Made by a program: the position numbers and the translations under genes. Positions 33,233 through 60,780 of a stretch of DNA of 64,000 nucleotides are shown here, in pieces. How positions within the stretch are numbered: the first letter of the stretch is position 1; every line of letters begins with the position of its first letter. The notes beneath the pieces were generated by a model. That model was not told the DNA's origin. It worked only from the letters and a program-made list of their open reading frames with translations, and did not search any database. This stretch comes from Sipunculus nudus (Eukaryota; Annelida; Sipuncula; Golfingiida; Sipunculidae), in assembly GCA_026874595.1 (NCBI GenBank), contig CM049311.1, forward strand, positions 67,398,453 to 67,462,452. The letters are read 5' to 3'.

Positions 33233-34640
33233 CGGTATGCAAAATGCCCTGTTGGTCTTGGCCACTCTGTTATCAATCTCTTTGTGGAGTTTTATATCTG
33301 ACATGTTGCAGCCTTGGTAGATGATCTGGTTAACTGACCAGCTTTTTATCGCCAATGTTGATGTGGAGTGGCTGATATTTTTGCCTAAGTCTAGTTTAGA
33401 ACTCCTGTCTTTTACATCTAGCTTCAAGTCGGAAGACTTGGTAAGCAACTACAAAGCAAGCATTATACGTTGCAGGGATGTCAATACCATCAACAAATTC
33501 TTCTGTGGCTTGTTGAAGCATCATACTGATGACAATGGTGAAAAGGGTCGGGGCGTGGACACGCTATTCATAATTTATCTGGCCTGCATATGCTGATCTA
33601 GTTGGATGACCATGCTGGGGAATTTCCTATTTGTCCGAAGAACTTTCTTCACAGAGCCGAACGCTTAGGGGAGGTCGACAAATGTCACATACAGTCCCGT
33701 GTTCTGTTCCCGACTTTTCTCTTGAATCTACCTGAGAACGAAGACCATGTAGATGGGAGCATTGTTGGCTCTAAAGCCACATTGGCTCACTGGTTCTTTG
33801 TGATGACGGAACTTGTAATGTACGTTAAAGAGAACACTCGTGAGAATTTTTCCAGAAACTAGAGTTAACCCTGGTAGCTGGAGCAAACACTTTTCTCCTT
33901 GTTCTTGCACACGGCAATTATGACTGTGTCGATCAGGTCCTGTGGTGGTTTGCCTCACTCCCAACAGCATGCAGGCAAAGAGCTCGTGCAGTTTAGTGTG
34001 CAACAACAAGGCCCCTTGCTTCCAAGCCTTCGGTGGGATTCCGTCTGTTCCCGCTGCCTTGTCAACTTAAACCTTTCCATGTCCTTGGGAGTCTTTTTTG
34101 GAGTTGGAGTCTCATCTATAGTTCTTTCTCGCAAGCTGTTATTGGTCATGAACAATTGCTGTGTCTTGGACGATATGGTGTGAACTGAGGAGGGCTTGAC
34201 ATGTTCAGATCTTACTACATGCAAGTACATTTACAGTATAGACGCATCGTATTTGTAGATGTTCTCTCCGTCTGCTCTGCGCAAATGACTTTGGATTAAG
34301 TACAAAGGGTCACAACTGACCTCAGATTTTGTAGGGATCCCTGTTGTCACCAGAGTCTTAGCAAAACTAAGTTCTCTGTGCAAGGTTTGTCTTCAATTCA
34401 TTATGAGTCTTTCAAAGCTTGCGCTTGGGGCTGCTGAACGCAAGGCGGGAGTTTGTTTTTGTCTGCGAACCAGACGATTGAGAAAGGAAAGCTTGGTAGG
34501 CAGATCTCTTTTTAGTAAAGACCTCTTGTATATCGACATACCAGTCTTTGTTCTTCTTTGTGGAGGACCCTGATGTTTCAGATGTTTGCAGGAATGCTTT
34601 TTTTCAAATACACTTTCGGAGAAGGGTCGCTGAGGAAAAT
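33233..34640 (-). pseudogene. Decayed non-LTR retrotransposon (LINE) reverse transcriptase
   Basis: Minus-strand frames, read right to left, give pieces of a LINE ORF2 in order: an AAPSASFERL-like linker (about 34450), AAGTDGIPPKAWKQG (about 34050), LHELF, GEKCLLQLPGLTLVSGKIL-VLFN (about 33880), PVSQCGFRA (RT block, about 33790), EQNTGLYVTF-DLPKAF (about 33680, equivalent to the D-x-x-KAFD block), and MSDIKLHKEIDNRVAKTNRAF (about 33260, thumb/connection region). Frames are broken by stops and shifts, and the catalytic FADD block is not seen. It is similar to widespread animal LINEs of the group with ESQCGFR motifs. No intact endonuclease. Confidence 0.75.
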
Positions 34641-35035
34641 GAAAGACATGTACATGCCTGTTTTTTTATATTAAAACATAAGCTCAGGGAAATTAAAACT
34701 CTTTTAATTCAATGATCTCATGCACGGGATAATGTTGAGTGAGCCAAGTTTAAAGTCAAATCCGTCAAATATTGAGCAATGTCAACCTTTTAGTCAATAT
34801 CCATACCAACTTATTGTATCTTCATATTCATAACCTGTTATAGATATTCCATCTATTTTTTAATTAATGACTCTAGAATATAATAACACAAGGGCAAAGT
34901 TGATTTGTGTAAAAGATCTAGTTAGTCCCCGCCTGATGTTGGAATATTTAGAAAAAAGTGGTGAATACATGTATGCAATTTGAGATGGGTTAATATCACA
35001 CAGCCAGATTACCTCTGCATGAAGGCCATCCATTT
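34641..35035. other. Nothing recognised
   Basis: AT-rich; no exon or repeat identified. Confidence 0.3.
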
Positions 35036-35790
35036 TTTAACCTGAATTGACCCTTCATTAAGTACATCAATGCTGAAAGTTTGGTGACTGTGCCTCAAGT
35101 TCTTTTTACGTTATTGCTTGATCATCATTTTAGCTTTATTGCCGGTGTGACCTTGAAAAATGCGTCAAGGTCATCCATGTTCAAACTTTACCTAGCTCTT
35201 GATAAGGTTCATCAAGGTTGCAAGTTTGGTGACTGTACCTCAAATTCTTTTCAAGTTATAGCGTTAACATCATTTTAGCATTATCGCCGCTGTGACTTGA
35301 AAAATGTACCAAGGTCATCCATTTTCGAACTTATCCTAGCCCTAAATAAAGTTCATCAATGCTGCAAGTTTGGTGACTGTACCTCAATTTGTTTTCGAGT
35401 TATTGCGTTAACGTGATTTTAGCATTATCGCAGCTGTGACCTAAAAAATGCGTCAAGGTCATCCGTGTTCGAACTTTGCCTAGCCCTTGATAACGTTCAT
35501 CAATGCCGCAATTTCGGTGACTGTATCTCAATTTGTTTTTGAGTTATTGCATCAAAATTATTTTAGCATTATCGCAGCTGTGACCTTGAAAAATGCGTCA
35601 ATGTCATCCATGTTCAAACTTAACCTAGCTCAATGCTGCAAGTTTGGTGACTGTATCAAAATTCTTCTTGAGTTATCGCATTAACAAATGTGTGACGGAC
35701 GGACGGAAAGACGGCACGACGGACGCTCACCATTTCTATGTCCCCCGCAAAAGGTGCCTTCCGCGACGGCGGGGGACAAAAATGGCGGGA
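35036..35790. repeat. ~144-bp tandem array with GACGG tract and terminal hairpin
   Basis: TTTGGTGACTGTACCTCAA recurs at about 35080, 35225, 35369, 35513 and 35644. Each unit also carries TGACCTTGAAAAATGCGTCAAGGTCATCC. The array ends in GACGGACGGACGGAAAGACG and a hairpin TGTCCCCCGC/GCGGGGGACA (35739-35778). Confidence 0.85.
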
Positions 35791-36239
35791 ATGCCCCTTT
35801 TAACTGGGGGGGGGGGGAGGGAGGTATCCCACACCATATTCCTATCCAAAGAGCCGCCATCTTTCGGGAGATGAAAAGCATGTATACCCTACATCGTCAG
35901 GTATGAATGTCATATTGTCAAAACTGCCTCAATTAGGTCCTTCCATTGTTCCATTGTCCTTCCAGGGTCAAGCAAAAAAGGCAAGACAGGAAACAATGAT
36001 TGACGCCTTTGATTGTTACACGGAGTGATAGACTGATTAATTAAACATACCTGCATTTCATTTAAGACTCACCACGTATGGAGGGGAGGGTTTGATGACT
36101 TTATATAGAGGCCTTGTAGAGGGTTATATACAGGGGTTTTGACTTTATTTCTAAATCAAAATGATTTTAGAGATGGACTTTCTTGACTTAACGATCTCAA
36201 TGCAAACCCATCGATGAGAATTTTTTTAATTTTTAACTA

Positions 36240-37061
36240 AGCTGACTGAGGTATTTATATAAGTATGGCGCTTTGTCCGTCGCAGGTCCGGCCGTCTAGC
36301 CGTCCGTTAGCAGGGCTAAAATCTTAACCGCTGAACGTAGAAACCTGTTTGTCAAGGTCAGACTGGGCACTGTTACTAAAAATCTAGGGAGGTCCATAAA
36401 AAAATCTCCTTGGAAAACTGATATTAGGTCACTGCGACCTATATGCTCCGAGCTATGGGGCTTGTAAGAACCCCCCCCCCCCCCCCCAGAATAATCAAAA
36501 CTTTTATTTAAAAAATAACCTCCAGTATCTTGATAATTAATGCATGGATTGCCATGAATCTTGCCTTGAACATTAATTATGACTAGTTTTGTCAGTACTG
36601 GTGGCGCCACCTGTATGTTTCTAATTTGTACAATTTTTTTTTGTTTTAGACCGTTTAAAGACAGCAATGATGTCAGTTTCGCAGTTGTGGTTTCATCCTG
36701 AAACCCAGTGTGATTATTGATTATGATTGGTTTCTTCGGTTCCTGAAGACTGGTGGTGCCACCTGTATTTTTCTATTTTTGATGCATTCTTCTTCATTTT
36801 TGCCAACTGTATTGATACTATCAGATTTGCAACTGTGATTTCATCTGTGTCCCGAAACCTTGTTTTGTTTATTAGAGACCCGCTTGAATAAGCGGATGCC
36901 CTATATAAATCACCCTGTCCGTCCATCTGTTTGTCTGTTTATCTTTTTGTGTGTCAAATTTTTATCCTGATGAAAACTCGAGTTTGGATTGACATATGGA
37001 TTTCAATCTTGACTTATATATAGCCCACCTGACGCAAGAACTCTATTGATTTGAGTTCATG
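36240..37061 (+). repeat. Palindrome-ended element fragments
   Basis: 36244-36470 matches 59800-60040: a partial palindrome, CTTTGTCCG, GGCCGTC, CGTCCGTTAGCAGGGC, ATTAGGTCACTGCGACCTATAT and a C run. Two ~155-bp units follow, with ACTGGTGGCGCCACCTGTAT (36596) and GACTGGTGGTGCCACCTGTAT (36748). At 36870 a second end begins (CCGCTTGAATAAGCGG, then CTGTCCGTCCATCTG). Confidence 0.55.
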
Positions 37062-40010
37062 TGGTAAAAGGGCAAGGTCACAGAACGGTAAAGACCCACA
37101 TATTTAGAAGATTGTGGATGCATTTTTAGCCAAACTTCCTGTGATCACTCGGCAGTTGCAAACATCTTATTAATTAAACGTTCCTATAACTCGTATTTTA
37201 ATTATGTGTGCCGTCACGTGAAAAGTGTAGCAGGGATATACTCTCAGAACATCAACATAAATGATAAAAATATTTGTAAAGGGCCTTGCTACTTGTAAGG
37301 ATTACAAAATTGACCAGCCAGCTTCTTTTGTCAAAATATATATCTTTATTGTAAAAGGCATTCATATAAAACTAATTGTCAATTTTACTAACAAACGATT
37401 TTAATCGTTTATTTTATGTAACTTCAACCTTAAATATATTTACCAAGTAACTTTAGTCTGACTTTACACTGAAAGTAAGAGGTAACGGTCAGGTTGTTCA
37501 AACTTGTTCGATGCACAAGGTCCAGATTTAATGATGTACGCTACTTTTTGATTATGCAAAAATACAATTCCTTACGACCAATCATCGATGTTATCGATCA
37601 ATTAGCACACCACTCATATTTAGCATTTATATATAACCCAACTTGGCCATACAAAAATCATTATTTATAGGAGTTACCACCACCATGCAGGGGGGTATGC
37701 GTTCCACCCCGTTTATTCGTGTGTATTTGTGTGATTGTTCAAAACATGACTTATGCAGTCATGAACGGAATCTCATCAGGGCCAGTGAAGGATCGAGTAG
37801 ATATTGGTGAGGATCCGGCACATGATCCGGATCAAGGAACTTCAGCAAGGAATATTCCCAAATGTACAGATTCGTATGCACGAATAAACCTGGGAATATG
37901 GACCGAATTAGTGAATGCAAACACGGGTCGGGGAGCATCCCACATACGGAACCATCCCCCCCCCCCCCACACACACACACAGACACACACAACCCTTCCC
38001 CTACATACACACATGGCGGAGGCTTGCATATATTAGAATGCAGGCTTCTAGTTTATTATGACAAACCACACGACCATTATCTAGGAATCTTGCTCAAGGC
38101 TTCATGACAATGGAACCCGGACAAGTAGTGAGTAATTCTTAGCGATAAGTGTAACAAGGCTAACCCCTTATTGTGTCCGTTTAATCCAAACATCCGGAAT
38201 GTTACCCAGATACCCTTATAATCATTCAGCCCAACATCGCTAAAACCTGCAAGAGGAAACAACTCCACCCAGGATCACTGCATGAAGCAAGAAAAAGACA
38301 GCTGCTTGTTAATTTGCTGATTCTGTTTGGTGGAAGATAAACAAGATAGACGTTGGACTTTTACCAACCGCTTACATCCGCCAACATTAGCACGTTCCTG
38401 AGATTTTTTCAGCTTGACATGTCGACAGTTTGTTCTGAAACGTGTGTCTTTCAATCTTGTAGCAAATTTGCTTTAATTTATACGAATTGCAAAATACATT
38501 CACTCTTATAATTAATTATTCTCAATAATGAAAATGTGGTAAAAGGGCAAGGTCACAGGACAGTGAAGACCCACATATTTAGAAGATTGTGGATGCATTT
38601 CAAGACAAACTTCCTGTGATCACTCGACAGTTGAAAACATCTAATTAATCAAACGTTCATATAACTCGTATTTTAATTATGGGTGCCGTCACGTGAAAGT
38701 GTAGCAGAGATATACTCTCAGAACATCAACATAAATGATAAAATATTTGTGAAGGGCCTTGCTACTTGTAAGGATTACAAAATTGACCAGCCAGCTTCTT
38801 TTGTCAAAATATATATCTTTATTGTAAAAGGCATTCATATAAAACTAATTGTCAATTTTACTAACAAACGATTTTTAATCGTTTATTTTATGTAACTTCA
38901 ACCTTAAATATATTTACCAAGTAACTTTAGTCTGACTTTACACTGAAAGTATGAGGTAACGGACAGGTTGTTCAAACTTGTTCGATGCACAAGTTCCAGA
39001 TTTAATGATGTACGCTACTTTGTGATCATGCAAAAATACAATCCCTTACGACCAATCATCGATGTTATCGATCAATTAGCACACCACTCATATTTAGCAT
39101 TTATAAATAACCCAACTTGGCCATACAAAAATAATTATTTATAGGAGTTACCACCACCATGCAGGGGGGTATGCGTTCCACCCCGTTTATTCGTGTGTAT
39201 TTGTGTGATTGTTCCCAACATAACTCATGCAGTCATGAACGGAATCTCATCAGGGCCAGTGAAGGATCGAGTAGATATTGGTGAGGATCCGGCACATGAT
39301 CCGGATCAAGGAACTTCAGCAAGGAATATTCCCAAATGTACAGATTCGTATGCACGAATAAACCTGGGAATATGGACCGAATTAGTGAATGCAAACACGG
39401 GTCGGGGAGCATCCCACAGAGGGGACCCCCCCCCCCCCCCACACACACACACACACAAACACACACAACCCTTCCCCTACATACACACATGGCGGAGGCT
39501 TGTATATATTAGAATGCAGACACCTAGTTTATTATGACATACCACACGACCATTATCTAGGAATCTAGCTCAAGGCTTCATTACAATGGAACCCGGGCAA
39601 GTAGTGAGTAATTCTCAGCGATAAGTGTAACAAGGCTAACCCCTTATTGCATCCATTTAAACCAAACATCCGGAATGTTACCCAGATACCCTTATAATCA
39701 TTCAGCCCAACATCGCTAAATCCTGCAAGAGGAAACAACTCCACCCAGGATCACTGAAGCAAGAAAAAGACAGCTGCTTGTTAATTTGCTGATTCTGTTT
39801 GGTGGAAGATAAACAAGATAGACGTTGGTTCACTTTTACCAACCGCTTACATCCGCCAACATAAGCACGTTCCTAAGATTATTTCAGCTTGATATGTCGA
39901 CAGTTTGTTCTGAAACGTGTGTCTTTCAATCTTGTAGCGAATTTGCTTTACTTTATATTCGAATAGCAAAATACATTCACTCGTATAATTAATTATTCTC
40001 AACAATGAAA
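37062..40010 (+). repeat. Recent tandem duplication of a 1.47-kb unit
   Basis: 37062-38535 and 38536-40010 match base for base apart from scattered changes and small indels. Both start GTGGTAAAAGGGCAAGGTCAC and both carry a C-tract plus (AC)n and a MCICVIV...ASH open frame (37719-38036, 39193-39537). The unit's first bases resemble the AGGTCA element of intron 3, so the duplication edge lies inside an old element fragment. Confidence 0.9.
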
Positions 40011-40154
40011 ATTTTTAAATCAAGAAAGATAGATGATAGAAAAGAATCAGCTTTGAGATAATGCCATCTAGATTAATATTAGCCTAATTAAAAGTCCCTT
40101 GCACTTTTTAAAAAAATAAACTAAAAAATCAAATTTGTTATAACAACCGGCTTC

Positions 40155-40290
40155 TTCGGCTCAGGAATAAAGCACATGCATGATCTGTGTGTTCGAATCT
40201 CAGCCGAGGCGGTGAGATTTTCCACAATCGGCCTCCTGGTGAGCCCCTGTTACATTTACAAACGAGCGCGTCTTGAGAGGGTTCCTTGAT
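40155..40290 (+). repeat. tRNA-derived SINE, copy 2
   Basis: CGGCTCAGGAATAAAGC (A-box-like), TGTTCGAATCTCAG (B-box-like), GTGAGATTTTCCACAATCGG. It matches the minus-strand copy near 9290-9420. A 16-bp repeat GGTGCATCATCCCACA is doubled just downstream at 40309-40340. Confidence 0.65.
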
Positions 40291-40344
40291 ATTATCATAT
40301 TATGACCGGTGCATCATCCCACAGGTGCATCATCCCACAGGTGA

Positions 40345-40799
40345 AGCAGTCACCGGGCCTGGTTAACCCCAGGATATAAAATGAGAAGCGTGTCAAAGTC
40401 CGAAACCGGAATGGAATTCTGCAGATGACAGAATTAGGGTTTAGAGTTAAGCTGGCATTAAAAATGAAAGCGGTTAACTCTACAAAAAAAAAGAATTAAA
40501 AAAAAATGTAATAACATTGAAATGGTTATGATACATAAAACTAATGAAAAATTCACCAAAGGATAGAAAGAACAATGTGCTAAGTTTAAAATTGTATATA
40601 TATATTGATTTGCATGGTAAGTATATATATATATATAATAATAATAATAATAGATATATTTTATATTTACATGTGTGTGTTTAGGAACCTTGTGCTAATT
40701 TAAAATAGCTTCTTGTGACATAAAATTGCCACCAAGATATCCTGTTTAAGTTTAGAATACTTCAATAAGCCTATATGTCTCGATTATAGAATCAAACTG
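40345..40799. other. Intergenic, (TA)n/(TAA)n run
   Basis: A TATATATAATAATAATAATAA microsatellite lies near 40621-40653. Nothing else was recognised. Confidence 0.5.
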
Positions 40800-41211
40800 G
40801 CCATGATGGTGATTAGGAGAGGCGGAGCCGGGTGAAAGGAAAGACAAACAAAACCTCTTTGTCTAGCCTGGGGGAGAAAATACAAAATCGCGCGCTTCCT
40901 GCTTGTAGCTGCGCGCCTGCCTAGCAGACGACATTCCCACATCCGTCAACGACTCCTGACCCCTCCGGTAGTGACAAACATTCCACAGGAGGTTCTGAGG
41001 ACAATGGCTTAAGTTACACAGACAAACCAATCAAAGACGTTCCTGAGGGTCACATGCTGACCTCATAGGCTAACTCAGTGGCTGGCTGAGCACTGCTAGG
41101 GCTGGATTGAATTTTCGCGTGTACAGACATCTGGAATAACTCACAAAGTTTCTATTTTATACTGCCGTTTATTCAGATCAGGAACTGAATTCTACTTTGA
41201 CTTAAATAATA
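40800..41211 (+). promoter_or_regulatory. Probable promoter and 5' UTR of the transgelin-like gene
   Basis: The 400 bases before the ATG include a CpG- and GC-richer patch (about 40810-40990, with CGCGCGC and GCGCGCC). An AT-rich TATTTTATAC lies at about 41151, possibly a TATA-like element. No clear CArG box (the SRF site expected for vertebrate smooth-muscle homologues) was found by eye. The transcription start is not determined. Confidence 0.35.
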
Positions 41212-57358
<16,147 letters not shown>

Positions 57359-57845
57359 TTGTTAAGAGAACCACTTTGACGCAAGTAAATGTCATGCACC
57401 AGGTGACGCTATTTGGAATGTACACCGAAGAACCGGATTGGACGGAGCCACACATAACTCTTATAGGCCACATGTATTGATTGTGAAGATAATTTATATT
57501 TTACTTTGAAATCAATATTTAAGCATTGTAGGCAATGATATAACATTAAAAATGCACACACTACGAACTCACCATTTTATAAGAATTTTCCTGGTATAAA
57601 ATGTCAATACCGTTTTATTGGAGGGCTTTGTAGGCAAGCTTTCAGTTATAGGAGGAAAGGTAACATCACACATTAATGAAAAATGTGAATTGAGTATCAT
57701 TTTAATGTACTGTTGTGATAGATTTCCATTATGTGCAGTCGTGGAGTTTCAGTGATGTGTAGGATATGTAGTATAAGAAAACATTTTGAATGTAAAACCA
57801 ACACATTAAGAATCATCATAAAATAAAATAACAACTTATACTTTT
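57359..57845 (+). other. 3' UTR of the transgelin-like gene
   Basis: Sequence after the stop is AT-rich, non-coding and free of the repeat families seen elsewhere. It runs to a candidate polyadenylation signal AATAAA at 57822-57827. The end of the transcript about 15-25 nt further is inferred. Confidence 0.5.
57822..57827 (+). terminator. Candidate polyadenylation signal AATAAA
   Basis: A canonical AATAAA lies 464 bases after the transgelin stop codon, in ATAAAATAAAATAAC. It is the clearest canonical hexamer noted downstream of the stop. Confidence 0.45.
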
Positions 57846-57849
57846 CGTC

Positions 57850-58880
57850 TTGGTTTGAAAGGATTAGCTTAATTGTTAAATAACATTTTCTCTGAGATTA
57901 AAAAGAATAATTCGGGAAAGACTAAACAAGAAGTAATAGTGGTTCCCTGGTCCTATAAAAGGCATGTTTATGTGTATTTCTCGAGAGATACGACAAGGAG
58001 AGACAGAGGACAGAAAACGAGCCTTGCGGAGACTCCTCCACGGGTATCATCGTGTTTTCTCTTCTCAAAAGTCATTTTTTCCAGCCCGAGGTGTCACCGT
58101 CTTCAACGTTTTCATCGTGTTCTCACCTCGCTAAAGTACATTTTGTTCCTGCCACCAGGTGTCTCCAGTGTTAATTAACATACATCATGGAACAACCCGG
58201 TGTATCATGTGCGTCTGATTACGTAAACACAAACAGGTCAGCGTGTAAGAACTCGTAGATATGCCACAAACCTTGAAAGTGCATTGGCTTTAAATTCTTC
58301 GATAACCACAGGCAACAATTTATTATCGTAAACAGTAGACTTTTTATTAAATCTTAAATTCCAGTGTGAGCAAAAGCACAATTGTACACATAACGTGCCT
58401 CAACATTAAGCAAGTCTGAGGGAAGTGGTAGGTCTAGGGATATCACTCAACAGGATGAGTCAGTGACGACACCTATCATTAATGAGGTACTCAGTCATTA
58501 ACAAATCATTCATCCGTGTCGCCGGGTGACACCGTAAAGAAACGAGGAGGGTTCAGTCAGGAACTGGCAGGAGTACCATGACACCTGTAACAATGCCAGT
58601 CCGTAACGACCAGGAACAATGACTCACAGTAATCATAATACACTTGAGCTATGTGTGTGTGTGCGCACTTACATATGCCAGAGCTTCCGACGACTCCTAT
58701 ATATTCCTATATTTTCTTATAAAAATTGCCTCGTATGATTTCCTCTATTTTCAGGCATTTAGTCCTTAATTCCCTATATTTTCCTTTTTCTATCTTTCAC
58801 TTCATAATCATGTTTTCAATACAACTATTAACATTGAATAACTGTTCTTATATAAACCTGCTGTTATTGAACATATTCAT
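57850..58880. other. Intergenic downstream of the transgelin-like gene
   Basis: A 101-codon open frame (57873-58178) shows no similarity. No repeats were recognised. Confidence 0.35.
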
Positions 58881-58884
58881 TTAT

Positions 58885-58890
58885 ATATAA

Positions 58891-58940
<50 letters not shown>

Positions 58941-59190
58941 GGAGATAGAATTCTATCTGCATGTGTGTATTTATATGTGTGTGTATGTATATGCATGTCT
59001 GTATGCATGTGAATATATGTATAAATGTATGTATATATATGTGTGTGTTTGTATGGGTGGGCCTTTGTGTTTTTGTATAAATGTATATGTATATGACATA
59101 TACAATATATATAAATATATATATATATATACATTAACTTGTGTGTGTGTATGTATGGGCGTTCATGTCTGAATATATATGTGTATATGT
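58885..59190. repeat. (TA)n and alternating TG/TA simple-sequence block
   Basis: (TA)n at about 58890-58937, then 230 bases dominated by TGTGTATGTATA alternation. Confidence 0.95.
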
Positions 59191-59799
59191 GCGTCTGTAT
59201 CCTCCCTGCGCCTGAATCGTTGAAATGAGATGATTATTGGTGGAATTAACAAAGGTAATGTCCCAGTGACTTGCCTCCCGTCCATACATCAAGATTAACA
59301 TAAGTTGTATGGATATTTTATGTTTTGTGGAATACTTAAGTAGCGATAGAAAAGTAAACCCCCGTGCGAAAAGATGATTGTGTATGCTACAAGACTACAG
59401 AACACGCAAGCACTCAAACTTTATGCAGAGTATTTTATTGATATATTATTGTAATGGTATATGAGGCTTGGGCACTATCTTTTCTATTACCGAGGGGTCA
59501 TCCAGGTGTAACATTCATTCGGAGTCGACTCAACATGCGGCCGATTGTTGTTATACCGCCATGCACAAGTACATGTATCGTTTGGGGTCCATTCTGTCAT
59601 ATATCTGTGACTTAAAATTATTCAATCTCCGTAAGGGTGCCAAGGACGACAGGTGAAATATCGCTCAATCCTCGGGAGCACATCACCCTGGGGCAGGTGG
59701 GTGCAAGTACGTTCGGGAACGGTTTTGAGTGGGTCAAGTTCATCCGTTGAAGAGCGTAGTTTCTGACAGAAGACTCTGCGAAAGATCCTTTGCGATTTT
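59191..59799. other. Nothing recognised
   Basis: No exon, RNA or repeat copy identified. Confidence 0.35.
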
Positions 59800-60780
59800 T
59801 AGCTCAGCTGACTTTCAGTCATGCTGGGCTATAGCGATGGGTCTTTGTCCGGCGTCCTTCCGTCTGTCCGGCCGGCCGGCCGTCCGTCCGTTAGCAGGGC
59901 ACAAATCGTAACCGTAGGGGCTAGGGCCATGAACCCTATGCTGTCTTAGAGGTTCTAAAAAGATCTCCTTGCAAACCTGAAATTAGGTCACTGCGACCTA
60001 TATTCTCGAAGTTATGGGGTGTGTTTGCACCCCCCAGAAATAATTCTTTTAGCCAAAATTTTCATCCCAAACCTTCCATCTTTCACATACAGCTCACCTA
60101 CCAACAGGGGAAGAACCATAATTATTTTGAGGTCACAAGGTCAAAGGTCAAGGTCACAGAACCAACTTCTTTGAAAAGCCTCAGGATGCATTTTAAGCCA
60201 AACCTTTCATCCCAATTCTTTGATCTTTCACATATAGCTCACCTACTAAGTGGGAGAAGAATCCTATAGATGTTGAGGTCACAAGGTCAAAGGTCAGGGT
60301 CACAGGATCCACTTCTTTGAAAAGGTTGTGGACACATTTCAAGCTAGACTTTCATTCCAAACCTTTCAGCACTGATATCGCTTCTCTGCCAACAGGGGAA
60401 AAGACCTGTTGGTTTTGAGGTCAAAGGTCAAGTTCACAGCACCCTCTTCTTGCGTGGAGTCATTTTAAGGCAAACTTTTCAATCTATACTTTCCATCTGT
60501 CATATATGGCTTGCCTACCAATAGGAGAAGAAGCCTATTGATGTTGAGTTCCAAAGGTCAAGGTCATAATATTGTTCTAAATGCTTGTGAACATATTTCA
60601 AGTGAAACTGTTCAACCCAAACCTTCAGTCTTTCACATATGCCACATCTATGCATCACTGAATTTGATTCAAACTTCATATTTATGGGTCTTTTTGCATG
60701 AAGAAATAACTAATTGATTTTGAGGTCAGCTGGTCAGGAGGTTAAAGGTTGCAGGTCTAAGTTATTCACTCATTGGTTGC
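59800..60780 (+). repeat. Palindrome-ended element with ~145-bp AGGTCA units
   Basis: Starts with the palindrome TAGCTCAGCTGAC...TGCTGGGCTA (59800-59831), then GTCCGGCCGGCCGGCCGTCC (59867) and TTAGGTCACTGCGACCTA. About four diverged units follow with AAGGTCAAAGGTCAAGGTCA at about 60131, a related cluster at 60276 and 60416, and a last one at 60550 (spacing 145, 140 and 132). Its units resemble half B of the 289-bp array, linking the two families. Confidence 0.7.

Noticed and set aside
33321-34183. Plus-strand open frames over the LINE relic
   Set aside because: They are antisense shadows of the reverse transcriptase remnant on the minus strand.
37719-38036. Duplicated 105-codon frame as a gene pair
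   Set aside because: The frame ends in C/AC microsatellite and the duplication alone explains its conservation.
41140-41211. CArG box expected for a smooth-muscle-type transgelin promoter
   Set aside because: No CC(A/T)6GG match was found by eye in the proximal upstream region.
58877-59172. Open frames rich in Tyr-Ile and His-Thr
   Set aside because: Products of TA/TG simple sequence.
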